A DNA stretch of 16,938 nt from an uncultured Alistipes sp. (lineage in GTDB: Bacteria; Bacteroidota; Bacteroidia; Bacteroidales; Rikenellaceae), in NCBI GenBank assembly GCA_900550925.1, contig URTU01000036.1, forward strand, positions 1 through 16,938. Reading direction: 5' to 3'. Shown here piece after piece: positions 7,694-15,913 of the stretch. A model generated the notes under the pieces. That model searched no databases. It was not told the DNA's origin and was given only the letters and a program-made list of their open reading frames with translations. Position numbers and translations under genes: made by a program. Within the stretch, counting starts at the first letter, position 1. Every line of letters begins with the position of its first letter.

Positions 7694-9037
7694 CTATTTG
7701 AAGCGCACGGTAGTCGTGATACCCGATGCCAGACCGCACTTCACGGTGTAGGACGAACCGGCCGTCAGGTCATTGAAGAAACCGTCCTCAACCGAGGGGA
7801 ATGCGGCACGATAGCTGCCAAGCATCTTGTCGATCGACGGGATCAGAGCCTTTGCTTCGGCATCGTCACTCTGCTCAACCAGCGAACGGGCCTGCGACAT
7901 GGTGTCGTATGCCACCCAGTACACTGCATTGCGGTCGATACCGTTGCAGCCACCTGTCGTAGCGGCATAAGCCTGCGCCAGGAAGAAGTATGCCCAACCG
8001 TTTTCGGGGTCAGCCTCACGTGCCGAACGTGCTGCGGAAGCAGCCTCCGAATAGTTGCCGGTGCTGATTTCGATACCGGCGATACGGACATAAAGTTTTG
8101 CCTTTTCGATGGGATCTTCCGTAACGGCCATGGCCTCGTTGATATATTTGATAGCCTTGTCGTTCTCCTTGCGATCCTGGAACACCTTGGCAAGATATTC
8201 AGCGGTCGTTACCGACGGCTGTACGGCATGGTACTGCTCAACCACATAGAGATAGAAGTCATTGGTCTCGCAATCGCTCGCACGCGACATCAGGTTGAAT
8301 GCACGCGACAGCAGATCGACATCATTGGGTGCAGCCTCGATTTTGGGGCGGAACAGTTTTTCGAGGTTCTCGCAATTAGCGGCGCCGCTCGAAGCAAACA
8401 GCGACTCGATCGAAGACGTAGCCTCGGCATCGTTGGCAACAAGGTCCTCCAGACGCTGGTATTCCGAATAGAGCAACTCATCCTCGATCTTCAGGTTCTT
8501 GTAGTCGTCGGTCAACTCCGAGAAGTAGAGAACGACGAAATCGGGATCGACATTCTCACCGCAGGCCTCGATAACCTCGTTGCATATTTTACGCACGCCT
8601 TCACGATCCGTAGGCTTATAGGTAATGTATTCGCGAGCCTTGAGCGGATAGGAGACATAAATGCCATATTTGGGATCGTCGCCGTAGTTCTCGATACGTT
8701 TGTCGTAAACGTAGAGCAACGAATCGATCAGTTCATCTCTCTTGGCCTGATCCGTCTCACCGGCGATACGGTTCTTATATGCCGTTGCAGCATAAATGTA
8801 GAGGTTTACGCTGGCTTTCGGGCATTTAGCCACCAGTTCGGGGAAAAATTTTGTTACTTCACTCCAGTTACGGTTGTTGTAGGCATCCCTGTAAAAGTTG
8901 TAAGTCAACGCATTGGCTTTACGCTCTTCCGGGGTGTCCCCATAACGGGCCCACTGCGGCTGGCTGAAATCCTGAGCGACGGCCGAGATTGCCACGAATG
9001 AAAACGCAGCTACCAACAGGGTTTTAATACTTCTCAT
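7694..9037 (-). CDS. Secreted TPR-repeat protein of the LptC cluster
   Basis: This protein of 447 residues begins with a signal peptide (MRSIKTLLVAAFSFVAISAV, cleavage after AVAQ or so). Helical TPR-like repeats follow, clearest at about 45-95 and 275-360 (TAEYLAKVFQDRKENDKAI; YVRIAGIEISTGNYSEAAS; GWAYFFLAQAYA). The C-terminus is a short beta-like segment, GSSYTVKCGLASGITTTVR, of a kind I recall from Bacteroidetes homologues. I chose the ATG at 9037; a TTG two codons upstream is in frame but gives no better signal peptide. It lies 73 bp after the barrel gene and 33 bp before lptC, so it probably works in the periplasm or at the outer membrane with one or both. TPR proteins usually scaffold protein contacts, but the precise function is unknown. 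Confidence 0.85.
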   Translation of the reverse strand: MRSIKTLLVAAFSFVAISAVAQDFSQPQWARYGDTPEERKANALTYNFYRDAYNNRNWSEVTKFFPELVAKCPKASVNLYIYAATAYKNRIAGETDQAKRDELIDSLLYVYDKRIENYGDDPKYGIYVSYPLKAREYITYKPTDREGVRKICNEVIEACGENVDPDFVVLYFSELTDDYKNLKIEDELLYSEYQRLEDLVANDAEATSSIESLFASSGAANCENLEKLFRPKIEAAPNDVDLLSRAFNLMSRASDCETNDFYLYVVEQYHAVQPSVTTAEYLAKVFQDRKENDKAIKYINEAMAVTEDPIEKAKLYVRIAGIEISTGNYSEAASAARSAREADPENGWAYFFLAQAYAATTGGCNGIDRNAVYWVAYDTMSQARSLVEQSDDAEAKALIPSIDKMLGSYRAAFPSVEDGFFNDLTAGSSYTVKCGLASGITTTVRFK

Positions 9038-9110
9038 CTCCAATTAATTATTAATAAATTATACATGTATATTTATTCAAATATCTTCTTTCGGTTTGTT
9101 TCAGCCACCT

Positions 9111-10418
9111 TTAATCGATCTTGTATCGCGAGAACCAGTAGTCTTCGCCGAACAGCGACAGCCCCAGCGAGAACTTGAAATACGTATCGCTTATCAGCCC
9201 GTTGCTGGTTGTGCCGCGACGGCCGACCTCGAATCCGACATCTATCGAGGTCATGCTGTACAGTTTGACCGGTATTCCCAGGCCGCATGTAATGGCAGCT
9301 TCCTTGAGTTTCTGGCCGCGGAAGGTCAGGTATGAGGTTCCGTAACGCATTCCGAGTCGGTACGACCACCGGTTGAGCACCCTGCGGACATCACCACGGT
9401 TAGGCGTAAATTCGAAGCCTGCCTTGATCGTGTTCGTATTGTTGTAGCCGACCTGGTTAACCTCGTCGTAGGCATTGTGTTTGGTCCAGTTCTGGTAGAC
9501 ATAGTCGACACCGACCGAGAATTTCGGGCGGCTCAGGTAGACACCTACACCGATCGAAGCCGGAAGGGCGATCGGACTCACGCCCTTGACCAGCGAGACC
9601 GTATCGCCGTAGACATTGTTCGACGAGATGTAGCGTTTGGTATCGGCATTCAGCTTGCCGCCGAAATCGTACACCGCACCCAGGGTCAACTTCGTCGAGG
9701 CTTTCGAAATGATGTTATACTGCAAACCCACGTTACCCATCACACGTGCCACGCTGGTGTTGTCCAGTGCCGAGGTCGAGTTGAACGAGCCGTTGGGATT
9801 GGTAATCGAGGTGATCTGTGTTCTGTACGAACGGTCTATATCCCCGACATAGACTATTGCCGAAGCGCCGATAAAGACGTTTTTGAACACCTTCCACCCC
9901 ACACCGATCTTGGCTTCGGTCACCGAGCCCTCACCCGTATAGGCATAGTCGACATAACCCAGGTCGGCGACTATGTCGGGATCGTTCTCGGTCATGTGGA
10001 TACGGTATCCGACACTGCTGTAAGGCGTCACGCTGGCACTCAGGCCGACGTTTTTGGCCAGCGGGAACTGTACCACGATATCCCGCACATTGAATGTATT
10101 GTAGCTTGTCGAGTTGTTACCCTGTTTTGCATAGAAGTTCTGGCCCTCCATGCCGAAATTGAAGATGAACGTCCGCTGCATCATTGCGCCCAACGCCGCC
10201 GGATTGACCGTATTGACCGCTATCGTGCTCTGGAAGCCGATACCAACTCCTCCCATCGAACGCATCGCCACAGTACCAGGCGTATGCAGTTCGCCGAGTC
10301 CGTAGAGTGTATAGGGCGAGAAGGCGTTGATACTGTTACTCTGCGCTTTGAGCGCCGACGGCGAGACCATGAGGGCCGCCGCCACGATGAATCCTGCTAT
10401 TTGCTTTGTTAGTCGCAT
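9111..10418 (-). CDS. Outer-membrane beta-barrel protein, FadL/OmpP1-like
   Basis: This protein of 435 residues starts with a signal peptide (MRLTKQIAGFIVAAALMV, cleaved near ALKA/QS at residue 25). The mature protein alternates polar and aromatic residues with many Gly and Tyr residues, as in an outer-membrane barrel. The early stretch NAFSPYTLYGLGELHTPGT followed by AMRSMGGVGIGF and NPAALGAM resembles the N-terminal plug region of the FadL/OmpP1 superfamily. Strand-like segments (VGLSASVTPYSSVGYRI, FSVGVDYVYQNW, YRLGMRYGTSYLTF) recur to the C-terminus. It is the first gene of the probable barrel-TPR-lptC-CNNM operon and has a good promoter just upstream. Long hydrophobic-compound transport is the role known for FadL; whether that applies here is not shown by sequence. 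Confidence 0.85.
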   Translation of the reverse strand: MRLTKQIAGFIVAAALMVSPSALKAQSNSINAFSPYTLYGLGELHTPGTVAMRSMGGVGIGFQSTIAVNTVNPAALGAMMQRTFIFNFGMEGQNFYAKQGNNSTSYNTFNVRDIVVQFPLAKNVGLSASVTPYSSVGYRIHMTENDPDIVADLGYVDYAYTGEGSVTEAKIGVGWKVFKNVFIGASAIVYVGDIDRSYRTQITSITNPNGSFNSTSALDNTSVARVMGNVGLQYNIISKASTKLTLGAVYDFGGKLNADTKRYISSNNVYGDTVSLVKGVSPIALPASIGVGVYLSRPKFSVGVDYVYQNWTKHNAYDEVNQVGYNNTNTIKAGFEFTPNRGDVRRVLNRWSYRLGMRYGTSYLTFRGQKLKEAAITCGLGIPVKLYSMTSIDVGFEVGRRGTTSNGLISDTYFKFSLGLSLFGEDYWFSRYKID

Positions 10419-10436
10419 CAGATTATGTTATAGGCC

Positions 10437-10466
10437 TGCAGCTGTATAAATCGTAACGCAGCTGCA
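10437..10466. repeat. Inverted repeat at the barrel-operon transcription start
   Basis: TGCAGCTG (10437-10444) and CAGCTGCA (10459-10466) form a perfect 8-bp inverted repeat around a 14-base spacer. It touches the end of the -7 element and covers the predicted transcription start. It could be an operator or a 5'-leader hairpin. No known regulator site is recognised. Confidence 0.5.
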
Positions 10467-10495
10467 AATATCGTGTTTTTAATTCGTTTGTCAAA
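10465..10495 (-). promoter_or_regulatory. Promoter of the barrel-TPR-lptC-CNNM operon
   Basis: On the minus strand a TTTG (-33 element, 10492-10495) is followed after 19 bases by GATATTTG (10465-10472), a 7-of-8 match to the TAnnTTTG -7 element. The spacing fits the Bacteroidetes primary-sigma promoter. Transcription should start near 10458, giving a leader of about 40 bases before the barrel gene. Oligo-T stretches from the mfd end precede it, and no convincing intrinsic terminator for mfd was found, so read-through from mfd is possible. Confidence 0.7.
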
Positions 10496-10520
10496 AATTT
10501 TGGCAAAAAAAAATACAGCC

Positions 10521-13500
10521 TTAACCGGCAACCGCACCGCCTTCGAGACGTAAGGCCTGCAGACACTTCCATGCCGATTCGATGTTGCTTATACTTCTAA
10601 CGGTCATTGCGAGCCTATTATTATTCTGGCGCAGGACAAATTTTTGCGGATGGGAGGTTACGTAGCGCAATACTCCCATAAAGAGGTCGCTTTTGTAGTA
10701 GGCCGACGACGAATCCGAAACAAACTGTACGATCATCAAACCGTTCTTGACCTTGACGCGCTCCATTCCGAGAGCGATCGCCTCGCGGCGCAGACGAACC
10801 ACGTTCAGCAGTTCGACGGCCGGCTGAGGCAGAGGTCCGAAACGGTCTACCAGACGCTGTTCGAAGGCCTGCAGGTCCTCTTCGCGGGTCAGGCTGTCCA
10901 GTTCGCGGTAGAGGCGGAGTTTTTCGGCCGCCTGACCGATGTAGTCGTCCGGCAGCTGGGCCTGCACGTCGGTTTCGATAACCGTATCGTCGACATAGTT
11001 GCCGCTGGTGCCGCCCGTCAACCGGTCGGCATCGGGCAGCCCGTGCAGATCGACACCCTCGTTGCGCAGCTCGGCCATCGCCTCCGACAGGATACGCTGA
11101 TAGGTCTCGAATCCGATGTCGGCTATATAGCCGCTCTGTTCGGCGCCGAGCAGATTCCCCGCCCCGCGGATATCCAGATCCTGCATTGCGATGTTGAACC
11201 CCGACCCGAGGTCCGAGAACTCCTCGATCGCCTGCAGGCGGCGGCGTGCATCCCCCGTCAGCAGTTCATCGGGCGGTGTCAGAAGGTAGCAGTAGGCCTT
11301 GCGGTCGGAACGTCCCACGCGCCCGCGCAGCTGGTGAAGGTCGCTCAACCCGTAATTCTGGGCATCGTCAATGATGATCGTATTGGCATTCGGGATATCG
11401 ATGCCGTTCTCGACAATGGTCGTGGCTATCAGCACATCGAACTCGCCGTAGATGAAATCCATGATCAGTTTTTCGAGCTCCTGCGGATTCATCTTCCCGT
11501 GTCCGACGGCCGTCCTCGCCTTGGGACAGATCCGTGCGATCATTCCCTGAAGCGTCTGCAGATCCTCGATGCGGTTATGCACGAAATAGACCTGACCGCC
11601 GCGGGCAAGCTCCGTCTCGATGGCTTCACGGATAACCTCCTCGCCGAACAGGTGCGATTCGGTTATGATAGGCTGACGGTTGGGCGGCGGCGTCGAGATC
11701 ACCGACAGGTCACGCGCTCCCATCAGCGAGAACTGCAGCGTACGCGGTATGGGTGTTGCGGTCAGCGTCAGGGTATCGACATTGACGCTCAGCTGGCGGA
11801 GTTTCTCCTTGCTGCCGACCCCGAACTTCTGCTCCTCGTCGACGATCAGAAGCCCCAGGTCGCGGAAATGGACATTCTTACCCAATATCTTGTGCGTTCC
11901 GATCAGGATGTCGATCTTGCCCTCGGCCAGGTCCGCAAGGATCTGCGATGTCTCGCGGCTGCTTTTTGTGCGGCTCAGGTGCTCGACCCGAACCGGAAAG
12001 TCCCGCAAACGGTGCGAGAAGGTGCGATAGTGCTGCAACGAAAGGATTGTCGTCGGAACCAGAACCGCAACCTGTTTGCCGTCGGTCACGGCCTTGAAGG
12101 CAGCACGTATGGCCACTTCGGTCTTGCCGAAGCCCACATCGCCGCAGATCAGACGGTCCATCGGCCGGTCGCTCTCCATGTCGTGCTTGACAGCCTCGAC
12201 GGCACGCTGCTGGTCGGGCGTATCCTCATATTCGAACGAGGCCTCCAACTCGTGCTGAAGATATCCGTCCGGCGAAAAGGCGAACCCGGGCGAAGCCTTG
12301 CGCTTGGCATAGAGGGCAATAAGTTCGCGGGCAATATCCTTGACTGCCTTCTTGGTTGCATTTTTCAGACGCTGCCATGCCCCCGAACCGAGCTTGTAGA
12401 TCTTCGGCGGAGCCCCGTCGCCCGACTTGTATCGAGAGATGCGATGCAGCGAGTGCACATTGACCAGCAGCACGTCGCCATCGCGGTAAACCAGTTTTAT
12501 CGATTCGTACTCCTTGCCGTTCTCAACCGTCTTGACCAGCCCGCCGAACCGCCCGATGCCATGGTCGACATGTACGACGTAATCGCCGATCTTCAGGCTG
12601 TTCAATTCGGCAACCGTGAGGCTTTCGTCACGGGAGATCTCGCCGCGCAGCTTGTAACGGTGGTAACGGTCGAAAATCTGATGGTCGGTATAGCAGCACA
12701 TCTTGAGCCGCGTGCTGACAAAACCTTCGTGAAGCGTCACCGACAGCGGCTCGAAACGTACCGCTCCGGCACCCGACTGATGGAATATGTTCTCCAGGCG
12801 TTCGATCTGGGCCTTGTTTTCCGAGAGGATGCAGACCGAATACCCGTCGGCAGTCCGCGACGAAATATCATCGGCCAGCATGCCGAAGTTCTTGTTGAAG
12901 GCCGGCTGCGGCGAGGTGCCGAAATCCAATTCGACCATATTCGCGCGTTTCGGCGGCGTCCCCCGGCGCCAAAGCACCGTATTCCCTGCGATCTCATCCA
13001 TGAAACGGCTTCCAGACACCACACGGCGGTCGACTTCGGCACTTTCGACGCCGTCGGACAGCAGCCCGACCCGAATGTCGTTCATACGACGCACGGCATA
13101 CGACGGATCATCGATCCAATAGGTCACCTCCTTGCCTGCAAATCCCGCGAACGAGACCCGTGAATTGTCGTCCGCCTGCAGATTTGGAATTATCTCAACG
13201 CGTTGAAGCCGCTCGCTGGAGAGCTGCGACGATATCTCGAACAGCCGGATCGAATCGACCTCGTCACCGAAAAAGTCGATACGGTAAGGACGGCTTTCGG
13301 CATACGAGAAGACATCGACAATACCTCCGCGCACGGCATACTGCCCGGGATCATATACGAAATCGACCCGTTCGAAACCGGCCGCCTCGAGCGTCTCGAC
13401 CAGAAACTCCGGCGAGAGCTTATCGCCTGTCGATACGGTAATGCAGCTGCGGTTCATTTCCCGTTCGTCGACCACCGTTTCGGCCAGCGCCTCGGGATAG

Positions 13501-13874
13501 GTGCAGACAACGAGATACCCGCTCCCGAAATTCCGCACGGCATTGAGCGTCGCCGTCCGCTGAACCGTTCCGGTCGGATCGGCCTGCCCCACCCGTATCG
13601 AACGCTTGAACGATGACGAAAGGAACATCACCCGCTCCGAATCGAGCAGCGCATAGAGATCCGATGCCAGATATGCCGCCGCATCCTTGTCCTCGGCCAC
13701 GAAACAGTGTATGCCGCCGCAACGCATCACCGCCGCAGCAGCATAAAGCGAATAGGCACTGCCCACCAGCGAATCGAGACGTACCGACCCGCCGCGATCA
13801 GCAATACGGCGGCCCAACTCGTCCGACACCGGATCGTGTTTTATCAACGAAATTAGCTGTTCGCGCGAGATCAT
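10521..13874 (-). CDS. mfd: Transcription-repair coupling factor Mfd
   Basis: This 1117-residue SF2 DNA translocase removes RNA polymerase stalled at DNA lesions and recruits UvrA for nucleotide-excision repair. UvrB-like N-terminal domains cover about residues 1-340, including DPGQYAVRGGIVDVFSY at 175-191. A CarD-like RNA-polymerase interaction domain lies at about 425-520 (GDYVVHVDHGIGRFGGL). The helicase core has Walker A GDVGFGKTE (578-586), the Walker B box DEEQ (679-682), motif III TATPIPRT (705-712) and motif VI QLRGRVGR (848-855). The TRG motif region (NIAMQDLDIRGAGNLLG) and a C-terminal regulatory domain (about 960-1117) follow. Length is normal (E. coli Mfd is 1148). It starts 19 bp after rng and is probably transcribed with it. 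All catalytic motifs are intact. Confidence 0.97.
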   Translation of the reverse strand: MISREQLISLIKHDPVSDELGRRIADRGGSVRLDSLVGSAYSLYAAAAVMRCGGIHCFVAEDKDAAAYLASDLYALLDSERVMFLSSSFKRSIRVGQADPTGTVQRTATLNAVRNFGSGYLVVCTYPEALAETVVDEREMNRSCITVSTGDKLSPEFLVETLEAAGFERVDFVYDPGQYAVRGGIVDVFSYAESRPYRIDFFGDEVDSIRLFEISSQLSSERLQRVEIIPNLQADDNSRVSFAGFAGKEVTYWIDDPSYAVRRMNDIRVGLLSDGVESAEVDRRVVSGSRFMDEIAGNTVLWRRGTPPKRANMVELDFGTSPQPAFNKNFGMLADDISSRTADGYSVCILSENKAQIERLENIFHQSGAGAVRFEPLSVTLHEGFVSTRLKMCCYTDHQIFDRYHRYKLRGEISRDESLTVAELNSLKIGDYVVHVDHGIGRFGGLVKTVENGKEYESIKLVYRDGDVLLVNVHSLHRISRYKSGDGAPPKIYKLGSGAWQRLKNATKKAVKDIARELIALYAKRKASPGFAFSPDGYLQHELEASFEYEDTPDQQRAVEAVKHDMESDRPMDRLICGDVGFGKTEVAIRAAFKAVTDGKQVAVLVPTTILSLQHYRTFSHRLRDFPVRVEHLSRTKSSRETSQILADLAEGKIDILIGTHKILGKNVHFRDLGLLIVDEEQKFGVGSKEKLRQLSVNVDTLTLTATPIPRTLQFSLMGARDLSVISTPPPNRQPIITESHLFGEEVIREAIETELARGGQVYFVHNRIEDLQTLQGMIARICPKARTAVGHGKMNPQELEKLIMDFIYGEFDVLIATTIVENGIDIPNANTIIIDDAQNYGLSDLHQLRGRVGRSDRKAYCYLLTPPDELLTGDARRRLQAIEEFSDLGSGFNIAMQDLDIRGAGNLLGAEQSGYIADIGFETYQRILSEAMAELRNEGVDLHGLPDADRLTGGTSGNYVDDTVIETDVQAQLPDDYIGQAAEKLRLYRELDSLTREEDLQAFEQRLVDRFGPLPQPAVELLNVVRLRREAIALGMERVKVKNGLMIVQFVSDSSSAYYKSDLFMGVLRYVTSHPQKFVLRQNNNRLAMTVRSISNIESAWKCLQALRLEGGAVAG

Positions 13875-13893
13875 TCGCCAAACCCTGTTTATG

Positions 13894-15444
13894 TTAGTCT
13901 GTAAGATAGCGGCCCTTACGGTCGAGGATCTTAGTTTCGACGATACCCACCGACTGGTCTTCAGTAATGGCTATGCGTGTCTTGTACCGCCACATCCACC
14001 GCATCCGCAACGATATCAGGCCTCGCTTGAGGAATGCAGCCACATAGGGGCTCACCCGCAGCCGGATAAACTTGATACCCTTGTCTCCGGCCAGATACGA
14101 AAGCTGGTTTTCGATGCGCTGGTCGAGCAGGATTGTCGGTTCGATCTTGCCCGTACCGCAACAGGTCGGGCAGACATCCTTGACATCCGAAATAGCCTCG
14201 GGACGAACTCTGTGGCGAGTGATCTGCATCAGGCCGAATTTCGACAACGGCAGGATCGTATGTTTTGCACGGTCGTCGGCCATGATCTTGGTCATGTATT
14301 CGTACAGCGCCTGCCGGTTGGCACCCTTGTGCAGGTCGATGAAGTCGATCACGATGATGCCGCCCATATCGCGCAGCCGCAACTGTCGTGCGATTTCGGT
14401 CGCGGCAGCCATGTTCACCTCGAGTGCCGTAACCTCCTGGTCATCATCCTTCTTGGCACGGTTGCCGCTGTTGACGTCGATCACGTGCATCGCCTCCGTA
14501 TGCTCGATGATCAGATAGGCCCCGCGACGCAGTGACACGTACTTGGCAAACAGCGACTTGATCTGTTTCGAGATATCGAAGTTGTCGAATATGGGCACCG
14601 AGCCCTTGTAGTATTTTACGATCTTCTCCTTGTCGGGCGCAATCACGCGTATGTATTCGCGGATCTGCTCGTACATCGAATGGTCATCGACCGTAATCGA
14701 CGAGAACGAACTGTTCAACAGGTCGCGGATGATGACATTCGCGCGATTCAATTCGCTCAGCAGCAACGACGGCGCACTCTGTTTGCGCACGTTTGCCAGC
14801 GCCGTATGCCACTTGTCGACCAGCGTCACTATGTCGTGTTCGATGTCTGCGTCCGAAGCCCCCTGGGCCGCCGTACGGATAATAACACCGAAGTTCTTCG
14901 GCAGAACCGCCGCCGCAATACGCTTCAGACGTTTTTTCTCCTCGTTTGCGCGGATCTTCTGCGAGATGAAAACCTTGTTCGAAAACGGAACCAGGACAAC
15001 ATTCCGGCCCGCCAGCGAGATGTCGGCCGTAAGCCTCGGCCCCTTTGTCGAAATGGCCTCCTTGGCCACCTGCACCATCACCGTCTGTCCCACATGAAGG
15101 AATGAGGATATCTTGCCGTTCTTGTCAATATTCTGTTCGAGCTGCATCCCCTCCAGCCGCATCTGCCTCCGGCCGCCGCCAACCTGATTGTTGACCAGCT
15201 TGGTCAGCGAGGCGAACTGAGGTCCAAGGTCGAGATAGTGCATGAAGGCATCCTTCTCGTGGCCGATATTTACGAATGCAGCATTGAGGCCGGGCATGAT
15301 CTTGCGGATCTTGCCCAGATATATGTCGCCGACAGCGAAACCGGTCTTGCACTGCTCCTTGTTGAGCTCGACCAGAACCTTGTCCTCGACCATGGCGATC
15401 GTGATTTCGTTCGGCGTTACGTTTATAATCAGTTCCCTGTTCAT
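13894..15444 (-). CDS. rng: Ribonuclease E/G family endoribonuclease
   Basis: This cytoplasmic endoribonuclease of 516 residues should cut single-stranded AU-rich RNA in rRNA maturation and mRNA turnover. An S1 RNA-binding domain at about 38-128 begins with GDIYLGKIRKIMPGLNAAFV. It carries a lysine/arginine/glycine-rich insertion near 86-112. The catalytic DNase I-like region holds the two metal-binding aspartates, D323 in HVIDVNSGNR (with N325) and D367 in IIVIDFIDLH. The zinc-link motif CPTC is at 425-428, used for dimer formation. The length is near E. coli RNase G (489) and lacks the long degradosome scaffold of RNase E, so the rng symbol is more fitting than rne. The ATG at 15444 begins MNRELIINV, the usual family start. 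mfd follows after 19 bp. The upstream leader contains a GC palindrome. Confidence 0.95.
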   Translation of the reverse strand: MNRELIINVTPNEITIAMVEDKVLVELNKEQCKTGFAVGDIYLGKIRKIMPGLNAAFVNIGHEKDAFMHYLDLGPQFASLTKLVNNQVGGGRRQMRLEGMQLEQNIDKNGKISSFLHVGQTVMVQVAKEAISTKGPRLTADISLAGRNVVLVPFSNKVFISQKIRANEEKKRLKRIAAAVLPKNFGVIIRTAAQGASDADIEHDIVTLVDKWHTALANVRKQSAPSLLLSELNRANVIIRDLLNSSFSSITVDDHSMYEQIREYIRVIAPDKEKIVKYYKGSVPIFDNFDISKQIKSLFAKYVSLRRGAYLIIEHTEAMHVIDVNSGNRAKKDDDQEVTALEVNMAAATEIARQLRLRDMGGIIVIDFIDLHKGANRQALYEYMTKIMADDRAKHTILPLSKFGLMQITRHRVRPEAISDVKDVCPTCCGTGKIEPTILLDQRIENQLSYLAGDKGIKFIRLRVSPYVAAFLKRGLISLRMRWMWRYKTRIAITEDQSVGIVETKILDRKGRYLTD

Positions 15445-15504
15445 TTATGAATATTCACCGTCGGGGTCCGTGCCGCCGGCGGCTGAGGATTAAAGCGTTT
15501 CTAT

Positions 15505-15512
15505 CAAATATA
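15505..15512 (-). promoter_or_regulatory. Probable rng promoter (-7 element)
   Basis: The minus strand carries TATATTTG, an exact TAnnTTTG match, 60 bases before the rng start. No TTTG is visible at the -33 distance, where the DNA is GC-rich, so the promoter is weak or needs help. The leader of about 55 bases includes the perfect palindrome GCCGCCGGCGGC at 15472-15483. Confidence 0.5.
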
Positions 15513-15845
15513 TATCCGTGAACGCGCCGTCGCGTGCGGCACGTTATGTTGTTCAGTCCGATACCCTGCGGTGCTTCGTCCGACATCCCGCCATGCAATC
15601 CGTTGGGCATGCGCTGTCGCATTCTGACTTCACCGTTCATAACTCCTCCCCACCCCACTCTGCCGTTCGTCTTACGGCCCTTGTCCGGCAACCGGCTCCA
15701 CCGGTTCGCACACGGCTCACATGCCCCACGGGACGGATACGGTTTCGGGCGGCCGTATCGGGACTGTGCCGGACTTGTCGGCCGCCGCACCCAAACCGGT
15801 GCAGCGACATGGCCGCCGGCAGGCCACATGATTCGTTCGTTTGAA

Positions 15846-15890
15846 ATAAATAAAGCCAAAAACCGCGAAGCGATCTTCAGCTTTATTTAT
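15846..15890 (-). terminator. Terminator of the HU/small basic protein transcript
   Basis: ATAAATAAAGC (15846-15856) pairs perfectly with GCTTTATTTAT (15880-15890). Inside lies a second small hairpin, GAAG/CTTC at 15867-15878. On the minus strand it begins 23 bases after the small-gene stop and includes TTTTT and TTTATTTATTT runs. It is the only terminator-like structure after the HU gene, which supports one transcript for both genes. Confidence 0.65.
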
Positions 15891-15913
15891 GCGCTCAAGC
15901 ATATCGGAGCTAC

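Larger units (their letters stand above)
15445..15913. other. GC-rich intergenic region between the HU/small-protein unit and rng
   Basis: This 469-base gap contains the rng leader and probable promoter at its left end and the HU-unit terminator at its right end. The middle (about 15530-15840) is GC-rich with many short inverted repeats, for example ACCGG/CCGGT near 15690 and TGGCC (15810-15814) with GGCCA (15822-15826). Open frames of about 108-134 codons occur on both strands, but their products are Arg/Pro-rich with no recognisable motif, as expected of chance frames in GC-rich DNA. I do not recognise a tRNA, RNase P RNA, tmRNA, 6S RNA or riboswitch. A decayed gene or an unannotated RNA cannot be excluded. 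Confidence 0.5.

Noticed and set aside
7691..9001. Plus-strand frame of 436 codons opposite the TPR gene
   Set aside because: It is an antisense shadow; the minus-strand product has a signal peptide and repeats.
9038..9043. TTG start for the TPR protein two codons upstream
   Set aside because: The ATG at 9037 gives a normal signal peptide, and the TTG adds only two residues before it.
9078..9085. GATATTTG on the minus strand as an internal promoter before the TPR gene
   Set aside because: It resembles the -7 element of the barrel promoter, but there is no TTTG at the -33 position, so support is too weak.
9477..10412. Plus-strand frame of 311 codons opposite the barrel gene
   Set aside because: It is an antisense shadow rich in Arg, Asp and His, without motifs.
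10490..10513. Possible mfd terminator in the T-rich stretch after its stop codon
   Set aside because: The only pairing is an imperfect TGTCAAAA/TTTTGGCA that lies after, not before, the T-run as read on the minus strand, so it does not have terminator form.
10644..13163. Open frame of 839 codons on the plus strand inside mfd
   Set aside because: It is antisense to a gene with every Mfd motif intact. Codon bias of GC-rich DNA opens the opposite frame, and its product shows no recognisable domain.
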